Shown: positions 1-7,783 of the stretch, one piece after another
Numbering within the stretch: the stretch's first letter is position 1
Layout of the letters: each line of letters opens with the position of its first letter
Source: Verrucomicrobiia bacterium
GTDB lineage: Bacteria; Verrucomicrobiota; Verrucomicrobiia; Verrucomicrobiales; DEV007
Reading direction: 5' to 3'
Assembly: GCA_020439995.1 (NCBI GenBank)
Contig: JAGROY010000140.1
Span: 1 to 64,000 of the forward strand
DNA length: 64,000 nt
Notes under the pieces: model-generated
The model's database searches: none
Seen by the model: only the letters and a program-made list of their open reading frames with translations
What the model was told of the DNA's origin: nothing
Made by a program: the position numbers and the translations under genes

Positions 1-1
1 C

Positions 2-337
2 AATGCCAGCATCGTGCAGGCGAAGCTGGACGACTTCGGCGTCTATTCCATCGCTCTGACTGAGGAGCAAATCAATGAGGTCAAGGACAATGGCCTCGGT
101 GGAGGAAGCGGCGTTCCCTTCCAGATCATCGCGGTGAAGCGCGTTAGCCCAACCAATGCGGAAGTGACCTGGCAGTCGAAGGAAGGACGCTCGTATACGA
201 TGGAGCATACCGTCGATCTTACGGAGTGGATCGAAGCAAGCGATGGCCTTGAATCTGGCGGAGATACCACCACTTTCGTGGATGAAACGCTGACCCCAGA
301 ATCGGCTGTGCGCTACTACCGGGTGACGGAAGAATAG
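2..337 (+). CDS. LamG-like jellyroll protein, C-terminal part (5' truncated)
   Basis: The reading frame is open from the first bases of the window, so the start lies upstream. The first residues (AKLDDFGVYSIALTEEQI) match the closing strand of a concanavalin A-like LamG/jellyroll domain, which usually binds carbohydrate in secreted proteins. After a glycine-rich linker (GGGSG) comes a module of about 70 residues containing VTWQSKEGRSY and ending in YYRV. Similar C-terminal modules occur at the ends of exported verrucomicrobial proteins. No catalytic domain is visible in this piece. The protein is probably extracellular, but its substrate cannot be told from this fragment. Confidence 0.7.
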   Translation, partial: NASIVQAKLDDFGVYSIALTEEQINEVKDNGLGGGSGVPFQIIAVKRVSPTNAEVTWQSKEGRSYTMEHTVDLTEWIEASDGLESGGDTTTFVDETLTPESAVRYYRVTEE

Positions 338-380
338 GGCAGGTTTCACAAGCTGAGGTCACCTACTTAAAACCTAAGCG

Positions 381-415
381 GCGCCGCTGGAATTATTCCA
401 GCGGCGCTTCTCTGT
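381..415 (+). terminator. Probable intrinsic terminator after the LamG-like gene
   Basis: A perfect 12-bp stem (381-392 with 396-407) closes a TTA loop and is followed by a pyrimidine-rich stretch (ttctctgtct). It lies 43 nt after the stop of the first gene. The T-run is interrupted, so termination strength is uncertain. Confidence 0.6.
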
Positions 416-536
416 CTGCTGTCATCATTCGATTCGCGTTTCCCAGTCGGAGAGCTTTTTCGTCTCCAGTCTGCTAGCCATTTTGCCCATTTGTGTTGAT
501 CTTTGTCTGCGAGAAGGCAAGAGAGAATAGCCACAG

Positions 537-1445
537 ATGAGCGAGGAGCAGTTGCCGTGTAGATCGAGTGAAGTTTCGTTTCCTTGTTCAGGAGTCGGAT
601 GTGCTCGGACGCGGTTTGCTCCAAGCCCCAGCGGATTGCTGCATCTGGGCCATGCCTATTCTGCGCTGATAGCCTGGGATGCTGCCGGCAGGAATCGCGA
701 GCAATTCATTCTGCGAATCGAAGACATCGATTCGACGCGTTGCAAAGTAGAATTCGAAGATGCGATCTACGAAGACCTGAACTGGCTGGGCATGGAGTGG
801 TGTCTGCCAGTGATGCGTCAATCGGAGCGACTGGACGCCTACGCCGCTGGTCTGCAAAAGCTACAGTCCCTCGACGTCGTCTATCCTTGTTTCTGCACTC
901 GGCGCGAGATTCAGGAGGAAATCGCGCGCTCGGCCAATGCCCCACACGGACCGGACGGCGCACTTTATCCAGGGATCTGCCGTGCGCTGGCAAAAGCCGA
1001 GCGCAATGCACGCCTGCAGTCCGGCGAGCCTCACGCATGGCGCCTCGATTCTTCCGCCGCTATCTCCTGCACTGGCCCGTTGCAATGGACTGACCAAAGC
1101 CGCGGCTCTATCGACGTCGACCCCGCACTCTTTGGCGATGTGGTCATCGCTCGCAAAGACATCGGCACCAGCTATCACCTGGCCGTGGTGATCGATGATG
1201 CCGCGCAGTCGATTGAACTCATCACCCGCGGCGAAGATCTTTTCCACGCCACCCACGTCCACCGCATTCTCCAGGAACTTCTCGGACTGCCGGTGCCCAA
1301 GTGGAACCATCACGCTCTGATCGCCGATGAAAATGGCGAACGCCTGGCAAAGCGCAACGATGCACGTGCAGTGCGCGCTTACCGCGATGCCGGTATGCCG
1401 CCAGAGCAAGTGGTGCAACTTGCAAAAGGGTCGCCAACGAGCTGA
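537..1445 (+). CDS. gluQ: Glutamyl-Q tRNA(Asp) synthetase
   Basis: A class I GluRS paralogue that lacks the anticodon-binding domain. The family attaches glutamate to the queuosine at position 34 of tRNA(Asp). The HIGH-like signature is SGLLHLGH (residues 32-39), followed by the IEDID motif. The zinc site is visible as CFC and a YPGIC box further on. The KMSKS-equivalent is the degenerate ERLAKRND, which is typical of GluQ. The length of 302 aa fits the family. About 22 residues precede the conserved core, so the true start may be a little further in. A small ORF and pgeF follow on the same strand. Confidence 0.92.
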   Translation: MSEEQLPCRSSEVSFPCSGVGCARTRFAPSPSGLLHLGHAYSALIAWDAAGRNREQFILRIEDIDSTRCKVEFEDAIYEDLNWLGMEWCLPVMRQSERLDAYAAGLQKLQSLDVVYPCFCTRREIQEEIARSANAPHGPDGALYPGICRALAKAERNARLQSGEPHAWRLDSSAAISCTGPLQWTDQSRGSIDVDPALFGDVVIARKDIGTSYHLAVVIDDAAQSIELITRGEDLFHATHVHRILQELLGLPVPKWNHHALIADENGERLAKRNDARAVRAYRDAGMPPEQVVQLAKGSPTS

Positions 1446-1469
1446 CGCCAATGGTATCCAGAGGCCGCA

Positions 1470-1628
1470 ATGCCGCCGAAGATAACGAAATCCGAAGTAG
1501 CAGTCGATGTGGCTGGTGCGGTTAGGGATCAACTAAGGCCGTCACTGGAATCGGCTCGGGAGGAAGATTCGATGGACATCGCGATGAACGCGTCATTAGG
1601 GTACCGTGACATCCCTTTCGAACGATGA
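1470..1628 (+). CDS. Small 52-aa ORF translationally coupled to pgeF
   Basis: An ATG at 1470, preceded by a weak purine stretch (agagg), opens a 53-codon frame. Its TGA overlaps the ATG of the next gene in an ATGA arrangement. The product starts MPPKITKSEVAVDVAG, is highly charged, and contains an acidic SAREEDSMD segment. It has no membrane segment or signal peptide. I recognise no family. The ATGA coupling, and the way it fills the gap between gluQ and pgeF, argue for a real small gene. A chance ORF remains possible. Confidence 0.5.
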   Translation: MPPKITKSEVAVDVAGAVRDQLRPSLESAREEDSMDIAMNASLGYRDIPFER

Positions 1629-2308
1629 ATGCCTCTGTCCCTCCTTTTGAAACTTTCCCAGCCCTGAGTTCTGCAACGCCATGGGCGCGGCACGCATTTG
1701 TGCAACGGGTGCCGAAGGTGGTGGTGGATGTCGAGCGGGCGGAGGCTATGGAGCGGTTGCAGTCCGCGCACCTCGCAGCGGCGGAGGCGCTTGGATTTTC
1801 CAGCGATGCATTGTGGACGGCGGAGCAGGTGCACGGGAGAGAAGTTGCCCTGGTGCCGGATCCTTCGATTGATGGGCGAGTGATCGCCGGTGCGGATGGA
1901 CTGATCACTCGGACGCCTGGCTGTCTGCTGGGGATCTACGTCGCGGATTGTGGGCCTATTTATGTGGCGGACATCCAGAGCCGTGCCATTGCAGTTCTCC
2001 ATTCCGGTCGGGTTGGGACGGAGCTCAATATTCTGGCGAACTGCGTCGAACGCATGAAGCGCGAGTTTTCGACCCGAGTGGCTGATCTCGTGGTGCAGCT
2101 GGGGCCGTGCATTCGCCCCCCGGCGTATGAGGTGGACTTTGCCGCGCAGATCCTCGGGCAGGCCCGGGAGCTGGCCATTCCTGAAGAGCAGATTTTCGAC
2201 TGCGGCTCGTGCACGGCACAGGGGCTGGACAAATACTATTCCTACCGTCTCGAGAAGGGAAAAACCGGGAGAATGCTGGCGCTTTTCGGGATCCCTGCGG
2301 GAAAGTGA
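1625..2308 (+). CDS. pgeF: YfiH/PgeF-family multicopper-like peptidoglycan editing protein
   Basis: A cytoplasmic YfiH-family protein of 227 aa. Members have been described both as polyphenol oxidases and as enzymes that hydrolyse misincorporated L-Ser from peptidoglycan precursors. Family marks are EQVHG near residue 66, GADGLIT, YVADCGP (metal-binding Cys), AVLHSGRVG (metal-binding His) and LGPCIRPPAYEV. The usual HaGWrG tract reads HSGRVG here, so the Trp is lost but the His is kept. The start codon overlaps the stop of the upstream small ORF. ymdB follows after 62 nt. Confidence 0.85.
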   Translation: MNASVPPFETFPALSSATPWARHAFVQRVPKVVVDVERAEAMERLQSAHLAAAEALGFSSDALWTAEQVHGREVALVPDPSIDGRVIAGADGLITRTPGCLLGIYVADCGPIYVADIQSRAIAVLHSGRVGTELNILANCVERMKREFSTRVADLVVQLGPCIRPPAYEVDFAAQILGQARELAIPEEQIFDCGSCTAQGLDKYYSYRLEKGKTGRMLALFGIPAGK

Positions 2309-2370
2309 GCGGGAATCCTGGTTCCCAATTACTGGTGGACAATCATCTGGTGGGCCAGTAACAAACTTTT

Positions 2371-3279
2371 GTGGCTAATCCCAGCGTTCCCAATCCATCT
2401 GACGGCTCAGCGAGCCGGTTTCGTATCCTTTTTCTTGGCGATGTGGTCGGGGAGCCGGGGAGGAAGGCTGTGCTGTTCGCGCTCCGGCGCTTGAAGGAAG
2501 AGCTGTCGATCGATTTTGTGATCATCAATGGTGAGAACTCCGCCGGCGGTCGCGGCATCACTCCGCGCATTAGCATTGGCCTGCTGCGGGCAGGGGCAGC
2601 CGTCGTCACCACCGGTGATCACGTCTGGGATCAGAATGAAATTGTCGACTACATCGGCACTGAACCGCGCCTGTTGCGTCCGCTCAACTATCCGACTGGA
2701 GCGCCAGGGCAGGGATCGATTGTTCTTGAATCGGCGAAGACCAAGGTGGCGGTGGTCAATGTTCAGGGCCGCACTTTCATGAACAACGCTCTGGAGAATC
2801 CCTTCACGGCGATGGAAAAGGAAGTCGCCCGGTTGCGCGAGGAGACGCCGGTGATCTTCGTCGATATGCATGCGGAGACTACCAGTGAGAAAATTGCAAT
2901 GGGTCGCATGCTGGATGGCAAGGTATCCGCTGTGATCGGGACGCATACCCACGTGCAGACCGCAGACGAGCAGGTCTTTCCCGGCGGCACTGCGTTCCTT
3001 TGTGATGCAGGAATGTGTGGCCCGACTGAGTCAATCCTTGGCCGCACGATCGATCCCATCGTCAATCGCTTTCGCAGCAATATGCCCCAGCGCTTTCCCG
3101 TCGCACGAGGTGATGTCCGGTTGTGTGGAGCCTGTATTGAGATCGATCCTGCCACTGGCAAGGCGACTCATATCGAGCGGGTGTCCAGACTGGTCACCTG
3201 CGACAATGGTGAATGGAAAATGGAAGGCCAGCCACTGCGGTACGCTGGTGCCGAGGACGCCAACGAGGAAGAAGAATAG
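2371..3279 (+). CDS. ymdB: YmdB-family metallophosphoesterase
   Basis: A calcineurin-like metallophosphoesterase of the TIGR00282/YmdB family. Studied members hydrolyse cyclic nucleotides and influence multicellular behaviour. Metal-binding motifs in order are GDVVGEPGR, INGENSAGGRGIT, TTGDHVWDQ, HAETTSEK and GTHTHVQTAD, all intact. The usual TGGNHxWD reads TGDHVWDQ. Translation starts at GTG. At 302 aa it is somewhat longer than the usual 260-280 aa because of short tails. No signal peptide is seen, so it is cytoplasmic. A membrane protein gene begins 8 nt downstream, which suggests co-transcription. Confidence 0.9.
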   Translation: MANPSVPNPSDGSASRFRILFLGDVVGEPGRKAVLFALRRLKEELSIDFVIINGENSAGGRGITPRISIGLLRAGAAVVTTGDHVWDQNEIVDYIGTEPRLLRPLNYPTGAPGQGSIVLESAKTKVAVVNVQGRTFMNNALENPFTAMEKEVARLREETPVIFVDMHAETTSEKIAMGRMLDGKVSAVIGTHTHVQTADEQVFPGGTAFLCDAGMCGPTESILGRTIDPIVNRFRSNMPQRFPVARGDVRLCGACIEIDPATGKATHIERVSRLVTCDNGEWKMEGQPLRYAGAEDANEEEE

Positions 3280-3287
3280 CCAGCCAT

Positions 3288-3851
3288 ATGAGCCTGCAAA
3301 AATCCATCCTTCAAGGAGCGCTGCGATTCGCGGTGGTAAGCCTGATCGGCTACTCGCTCTGGGCGTGGTCGAACATGGGCACTGCGTTGCTCTACTCATC
3401 CATTGCCGTGGTATTTGTGGCTCTGTCAGGGGCAGCCTTGCGACCGCTGGGTGGTTCGGCGCGAACGCTGGCTCACTTTTACGGCGTGTTCGCCGCAGCG
3501 TTCATTTCCTATGCGGCGCTCTGGTGTGTGGGTTGGTTTGTGATCAAGGGGCACACTGGTGAGATCATTGGTTCGGCCTGCGGTCTGGCAGTCTGCGGGT
3601 GGATTCTGTTGAGGCTGGTGGGAGCGGAAAGTCAAACGCGGCACTTCCTGTCCGCCTGGGCCGTTCTGTTTTTGTTTCACACGTTGGGGTATACCGTCGG
3701 CGGCTGGGGCTACTACCATGGCTCGTCCAGTGGTGCCATTCCGCATGAGATGGCGCGACTGATCTGGGGGCTGGGACACGGACTAGGCTTTGGAGCCGGG
3801 CTGGGCTACGTGCTTTTTCACTGCCGCAGCGCTGGTCAAGGCGAAGCGTAG
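3288..3851 (+). CDS. Integral membrane protein of unknown function
   Basis: The product is 187 aa with about five hydrophobic helices, glycine- and aromatic-rich near the C-terminus (YTVGGWGYYHG, GLGHGLGFGAGLGY). I chose the ATG at 3288 (MSLQKSILQG), 8 nt after ymdB, because an upstream extension in this frame would run inside ymdB. No catalytic motif or known family is recognised. The last 16 nt overlap the convergent sulfatase gene. Confidence 0.7.
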   Translation: MSLQKSILQGALRFAVVSLIGYSLWAWSNMGTALLYSSIAVVFVALSGAALRPLGGSARTLAHFYGVFAAAFISYAALWCVGWFVIKGHTGEIIGSACGLAVCGWILLRLVGAESQTRHFLSAWAVLFLFHTLGYTVGGWGYYHGSSSGAIPHEMARLIWGLGHGLGFGAGLGYVLFHCRSAGQGEA

Positions 3852-5257
3852 TCTTTTCCATTCAGGCTACCCACCACCGATTTCAACCAGGGAGTCATCG
3901 CAGTCTGCATTTGTTTCACACGCTCTGGTTGTTCGGCGATCAGTGATTTGGATTCAAGGGGGTCCGTCTCAAGATTGTAAAGTTCCCAGATCACACCCGG
4001 CGCATCTTTCTTTACATTCTCGATGCGGTGCAGCTTCCATGGCCAGTCGAGCCAGGCGGCATGCCCGGGGAATGTTTCGTCGGAGTATTGTCTGGCGATG
4101 ACTCCGGCATCCAGTCGCAGTCGCTCCTTGTCGTCGAGTTCGGTGCCTGCTGCCTGGGAATCGAGCAGTTCCTTCATCCATTTCGCGCTCGGCACGCTGC
4201 GGCCACCTGCCTTGAAATCCCAGAACCCGATCGAAGCCGGACGATGCTTCACCTTGCCGTCGAGAATGTCGGCAATGCTGATGCCATCCCGCACGTGAGC
4301 CGTCCGCGGCTCCACTCCTGCCAGTTCCAGAACCGTGGGGAAAATGTCAGACGTCACGCAGGGGGTATCGATCATCTGTGCAGACTTGAAGCGTGCCGGC
4401 CATTCCAGAATCGCGGGCACGCGCAGGCCGCCTTCGTAGATGCTGCCCTTCTTCATGCGGCCGCCGGATGACTCAGGCATCAGGCCGCCGTTGTCGCTGC
4501 AGTACCAATAGATCGTATCATCCCGCAGGCCGAGTTCCGCGATGCCCGCGCGCAGTTTGCCGAGTGCTCGATCCATTCCAGTAATCTCACCGTAAAAGTT
4601 TGCCTTCTTGGTGGGTGTGTCAGGGTACTGTGCCAGATCTTCCGGGGCGGCAACGTGAGGAAGGTGCGGTGATCCGAACCATACTACTGCGAACGCTGGC
4701 GAGTCCTTCGTGGCGTTGCGTTTCAGAAAGTCCAGTGCAGCAGTCGCCGTGACATCCGAGCTTTCGCCAATCATTTGCTCAGCTTTGCCATTTCGGCTCA
4801 GGATGGGATCGTTCTCAAAAAAATTGGGAGCCGAAAGCCACTCGTCAAACCCGCATGCCCCCGGATGCACAGGGCTGGCCGTTTGCACGGATCCCAGATG
4901 CCACTTGCCAAAGTGCCCCGTCCTGTATCCGGCAGCGTGCAGGACTTCGGCCAGCGTATCTTCCTGCGGGCGAATGGGGTAGCCCCATTTGAATGTGCCC
5001 ATACGATTCGGATGGCGACCGGTGAGCACGCTGGCGCGCGTGGGCGAACACACCGGTGCCGCTGCGTAGAAGTGGTCGAAGCGGATTGCTTCAGCAGCAA
5101 ATTGGTCAAAATGGGGCGTCTTGAGATCGGGATGTCCGTTGTAAGCCATGTCGCCCCAGCCCTGATCGTCGGCCATCACGAGGACGATGTTGGGCCGGGC
5201 GGTCACGATCGCGGTCGAGAGGATCAGGGCGCCTAGAATCGAGAAGATACGTATCAT
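3836..5257 (-). CDS. Secreted sulfatase (type I, formylglycine-dependent)
   Basis: The product is 473 aa with an N-terminal signal peptide (hydrophobic core IFSILGALILSTAIV), so it is exported. The alkaline-phosphatase fold is recognised by PNIVLVMADDQGWGD, which supplies metal-binding Asp residues, and by the sulfatase signature CSPTRASVLTGRHP. Within CxPxR the Cys at residue 70 is the one converted to formylglycine. GKWHLG and YWYCSDNGG supply further active-site residues. Such enzymes remove sulfate esters from polysaccharides or small molecules; the substrate cannot be told here. It is convergent with the upstream membrane protein gene (16-nt overlap). No sulfatase-maturing enzyme is in the window. 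Confidence 0.92.
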   Translation of the reverse strand: MIRIFSILGALILSTAIVTARPNIVLVMADDQGWGDMAYNGHPDLKTPHFDQFAAEAIRFDHFYAAAPVCSPTRASVLTGRHPNRMGTFKWGYPIRPQEDTLAEVLHAAGYRTGHFGKWHLGSVQTASPVHPGACGFDEWLSAPNFFENDPILSRNGKAEQMIGESSDVTATAALDFLKRNATKDSPAFAVVWFGSPHLPHVAAPEDLAQYPDTPTKKANFYGEITGMDRALGKLRAGIAELGLRDDTIYWYCSDNGGLMPESSGGRMKKGSIYEGGLRVPAILEWPARFKSAQMIDTPCVTSDIFPTVLELAGVEPRTAHVRDGISIADILDGKVKHRPASIGFWDFKAGGRSVPSAKWMKELLDSQAAGTELDDKERLRLDAGVIARQYSDETFPGHAAWLDWPWKLHRIENVKKDAPGVIWELYNLETDPLESKSLIAEQPERVKQMQTAMTPWLKSVVGSLNGKDYASP

Positions 5258-5345
5258 CTCCGGCAGACTAGCCTGGCGACAGTTGCTTTGTCACTCCCGC
5301 ATCTGCCCTTGCAAAGGGGCGGCTTTCCGGGCACTCTGCGCGACG

Positions 5346-6401
5346 ATGTTTCGGAAATTTAAAGCACTTTTGGATCTTGGGCGTGTTTCCAACCTGCCTA
5401 CCGTGTGGAGCAATTGCCTCGCCGCTTGGGTATTGGCCGGGGCGGGATTCTCAGCTTCTGAAAGCATGCGATTCAATGAACTTGAAGGGATCCTGGGGAA
5501 ACTGGCGCATCTGTTCACTCTGCCATTGCTGTGCATCCCCGCTGCTGCGGCGTCCTTGCTCTACTTCGGCGGCACGGCGTTGAATGACGCCTTTGATGCC
5601 GAATACGACCGTGAGCACCGCCCGGAGAGGCCCATCCCATCTGGTGTGCTGAGCCTTCGGATGGTCTGGATAGTAGGGCTTGGAGCCTTGCTGGTGGGGG
5701 CCGGGATTTTTCTCTACATAGGAGTCACCGCAGGGGATGTCATCTTGTCGGCGCTGGCCATCGGGCTGGTGGCGCTCATCTTGATCTACGACTGGATGCA
5801 CAAAAAGTCTGTCTGGGCAGCGGTGCCGATGGGCGGGTGCCGACTGCTGCTCTATCTAGTGGTGGCTTTCGCGGCGATGCAGGTCTCCTACATCTTCACC
5901 CTGTCTGGGCCGCAGTCCTTCGATGAAATGGCTGCCCAAGGTCTGAAGGCAGCCTCCTTGACCACGCAGCAGCTTGTGTCTGTCATCGCGGTGGGGACAT
6001 CACTCTTTATCTACATCGTCGTGCTGACTTTAACGGCCAGGGCGGAGTCGGGGACGGAGTCACTGAAGTTGCCGGGCGCGATGACACTGCTGCTTTACCT
6101 CCCGGCCATCGTGTGTACCGCGCTGGTGTTTTTGAACGGCGCAAAAGAGCCTCAAATTCTCGCGACACTGGTCGCTGCCACGATATTTGTCGTGTGGACA
6201 AAGAGTGCGATCACCGTGCTGCGCAATCAGCTACGGGATCGCAGCCGGGTAGGAATCGCCGTCGGGCGGCTTTTGGCGGGAATCTGTTTGATCGATGCCA
6301 TGGCAGCCGCCGCAGCTTCTACGAGCATTGTGCCGATGCTGGCCTGCGTCGGTTTCTTCGTCCTAGCGCTGTTCCTCCAGCGCTATGTGAGCAGCACCTG
6401 A
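5346..6401 (+). CDS. UbiA-superfamily prenyltransferase (EboC-like variant)
   Basis: The product is 351 aa with about eight to nine hydrophobic helices. The first Asp-rich motif is intact: N80-D81-xx-D84-xxx-D88, followed by RPERPIPSG. The second Asp-rich motif of UbiA/MenA enzymes is replaced by YDWMHKK, followed by MGGCR. This combination resembles EboC-type UbiA proteins rather than 4-hydroxybenzoate transferases, but no other ebo genes are nearby. I chose the ATG at 5346 because the protein then opens with the usual LGRVSNLPTVWSN segment; the frame extends upstream without homology. The substrate is unknown. Confidence 0.8.
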   Translation: MFRKFKALLDLGRVSNLPTVWSNCLAAWVLAGAGFSASESMRFNELEGILGKLAHLFTLPLLCIPAAAASLLYFGGTALNDAFDAEYDREHRPERPIPSGVLSLRMVWIVGLGALLVGAGIFLYIGVTAGDVILSALAIGLVALILIYDWMHKKSVWAAVPMGGCRLLLYLVVAFAAMQVSYIFTLSGPQSFDEMAAQGLKAASLTTQQLVSVIAVGTSLFIYIVVLTLTARAESGTESLKLPGAMTLLLYLPAIVCTALVFLNGAKEPQILATLVAATIFVVWTKSAITVLRNQLRDRSRVGIAVGRLLAGICLIDAMAAAAASTSIVPMLACVGFFVLALFLQRYVSST

Positions 6402-6484
6402 CACGGAAGCGGAGCTGTTTCCAGAATGCGCAAGTCTGGAAAAACGCGCTTACTATTAAAGAATGATGACGTAATCTGGCAGGA

Positions 6485-7783
6485 ATGCAGTTTTTTACCC
6501 GCGCGCTTCTGCCTTTAGGTGTCCTTCTCCTTGGCTGGATCGGTTACTCCGTCCTGTCCAAAGAGAAGGAAGAGAAGCTGCGTCCCGAGCCGGAGCCAAG
6601 GATCATCAAGACGCGGGTCGTGAAGCTGGAACGGAAGGATTTCCAGACGGTAATCCAGACCAACGGAGTGGTACGTGCGCATCACGAGGCATCGCTTTCG
6701 GCCCAGGTTTCGGGCAAAGTCAAAACGGTGGCTCCGGAGCTTGAGGACGGTGCCTTTTTTCGTGAGGGCGACGTGCTGCTGATCCTTGATGACGCCGATT
6801 TTGCCGGTGCAGTGGTGACGGCTGAGGCGCAGCTGGCCCGGGCAAAGGCAGCCTATGCCCAGGAGGAAGCAAAAGCTAAACAGGCACGGCTGAACTGGGA
6901 AGATCTGGGATATGATGAGGAGCCCAATGAGCTGGTGCTACGATTACCGCAATTGCGTGAGGCCGATGCTAACGTCAAGGCGGCGAATGCCACGCTGGAT
7001 GGTGCTCGACGTGACCTGGAGCGTACCACGGTCCGGGCACCGTTCGATGGCCGTGTCCTTGAGTTGTCGGTTGCGATCGGGCAGAATATTTCTCCGGGCA
7101 CCAGCGTTGCCACTATTTTTAAGACGGATTTCGTCGAAGTGCGCCTTCCGATTCCCGCGCGTCAGCTGGCATTCCTGACATTGCCTGAAAGTGCCGAGCA
7201 ACCTCCGGTTGATGTCAGATTTTTCGATGCCCTGAATGAAGAATCGACGGCGGTCTGGAATGGGCAGATCGTCGGTACGGAGGGCGCGCTGGACGTCGAA
7301 TCACGTGAGCTTTTCGCGATCGCCAGAGTGATGGATCCTTTCTCTCTGGGGCAGAATGCTGGCAACGATTTGCCGCCGCTGCGCATTGGCCAGCCGGTGC
7401 GTGCAGAGATCGATGGTGCCGTGCTCGAAGACGTGTTTGTGGTGCCCCGCGACGCTGTGCGGAAGCTCAATCGGATCTACCTCGTGAAGGAACCTGAATT
7501 GAAATTGCAGCGGCGCGAGATCGAATCGATCTGGGCGGACGAGAAGTATTTGATTGTGCGGGATGATTCGATTCCCGATGGCGCGCTCGTTGCTACGAGT
7601 AAGATGGTGTATTCGCCGAACGCATCCAAGGTGGAAATCCTGCCGGACAATGTTGACCTGGCCGACCCGGATTTGAATGCCGATGATGCGGCCGCGACTC
7701 CGGTGGGGGCGAAATCGACCGGGACAGGCGCAGTAAAGGCGAGCGCTTCCACATCCGTTTCCTCGCAGGATAAAAGTGCATGA
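6485..7783 (+). CDS. RND efflux periplasmic adaptor (HlyD/MFP family)
   Basis: The product is 432 aa: a membrane anchor (residues 5-24), a split biotinyl-lipoyl-like half-motif (LSAQVSGKVKTV with FREGDVLLILD), an alpha-helical hairpin rich in Ala/Lys/Glu, then RTTVRAPFDGRVLELSVAIGQ and beta-barrel domains. It bridges the inner-membrane pump to an outer-membrane channel. Its TGA overlaps the ATG of the permease gene (ATGA), so the two are translationally coupled. No TolC-type gene is adjacent. The C-terminal tail of about 40 residues is low in complexity (Ala/Ser/Thr-rich). The substrate is unknown. Confidence 0.9.
   Translation: MQFFTRALLPLGVLLLGWIGYSVLSKEKEEKLRPEPEPRIIKTRVVKLERKDFQTVIQTNGVVRAHHEASLSAQVSGKVKTVAPELEDGAFFREGDVLLILDDADFAGAVVTAEAQLARAKAAYAQEEAKAKQARLNWEDLGYDEEPNELVLRLPQLREADANVKAANATLDGARRDLERTTVRAPFDGRVLELSVAIGQNISPGTSVATIFKTDFVEVRLPIPARQLAFLTLPESAEQPPVDVRFFDALNEESTAVWNGQIVGTEGALDVESRELFAIARVMDPFSLGQNAGNDLPPLRIGQPVRAEIDGAVLEDVFVVPRDAVRKLNRIYLVKEPELKLQRREIESIWADEKYLIVRDDSIPDGALVATSKMVYSPNASKVEILPDNVDLADPDLNADDAAATPVGAKSTGTGAVKASASTSVSSQDKSA

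Noticed and set aside
861-1532. Long minus-strand open frame opposite gluQ
   Set aside because: It is antisense to a well-supported gene, has no recognisable domain, and arises from the high GC content.
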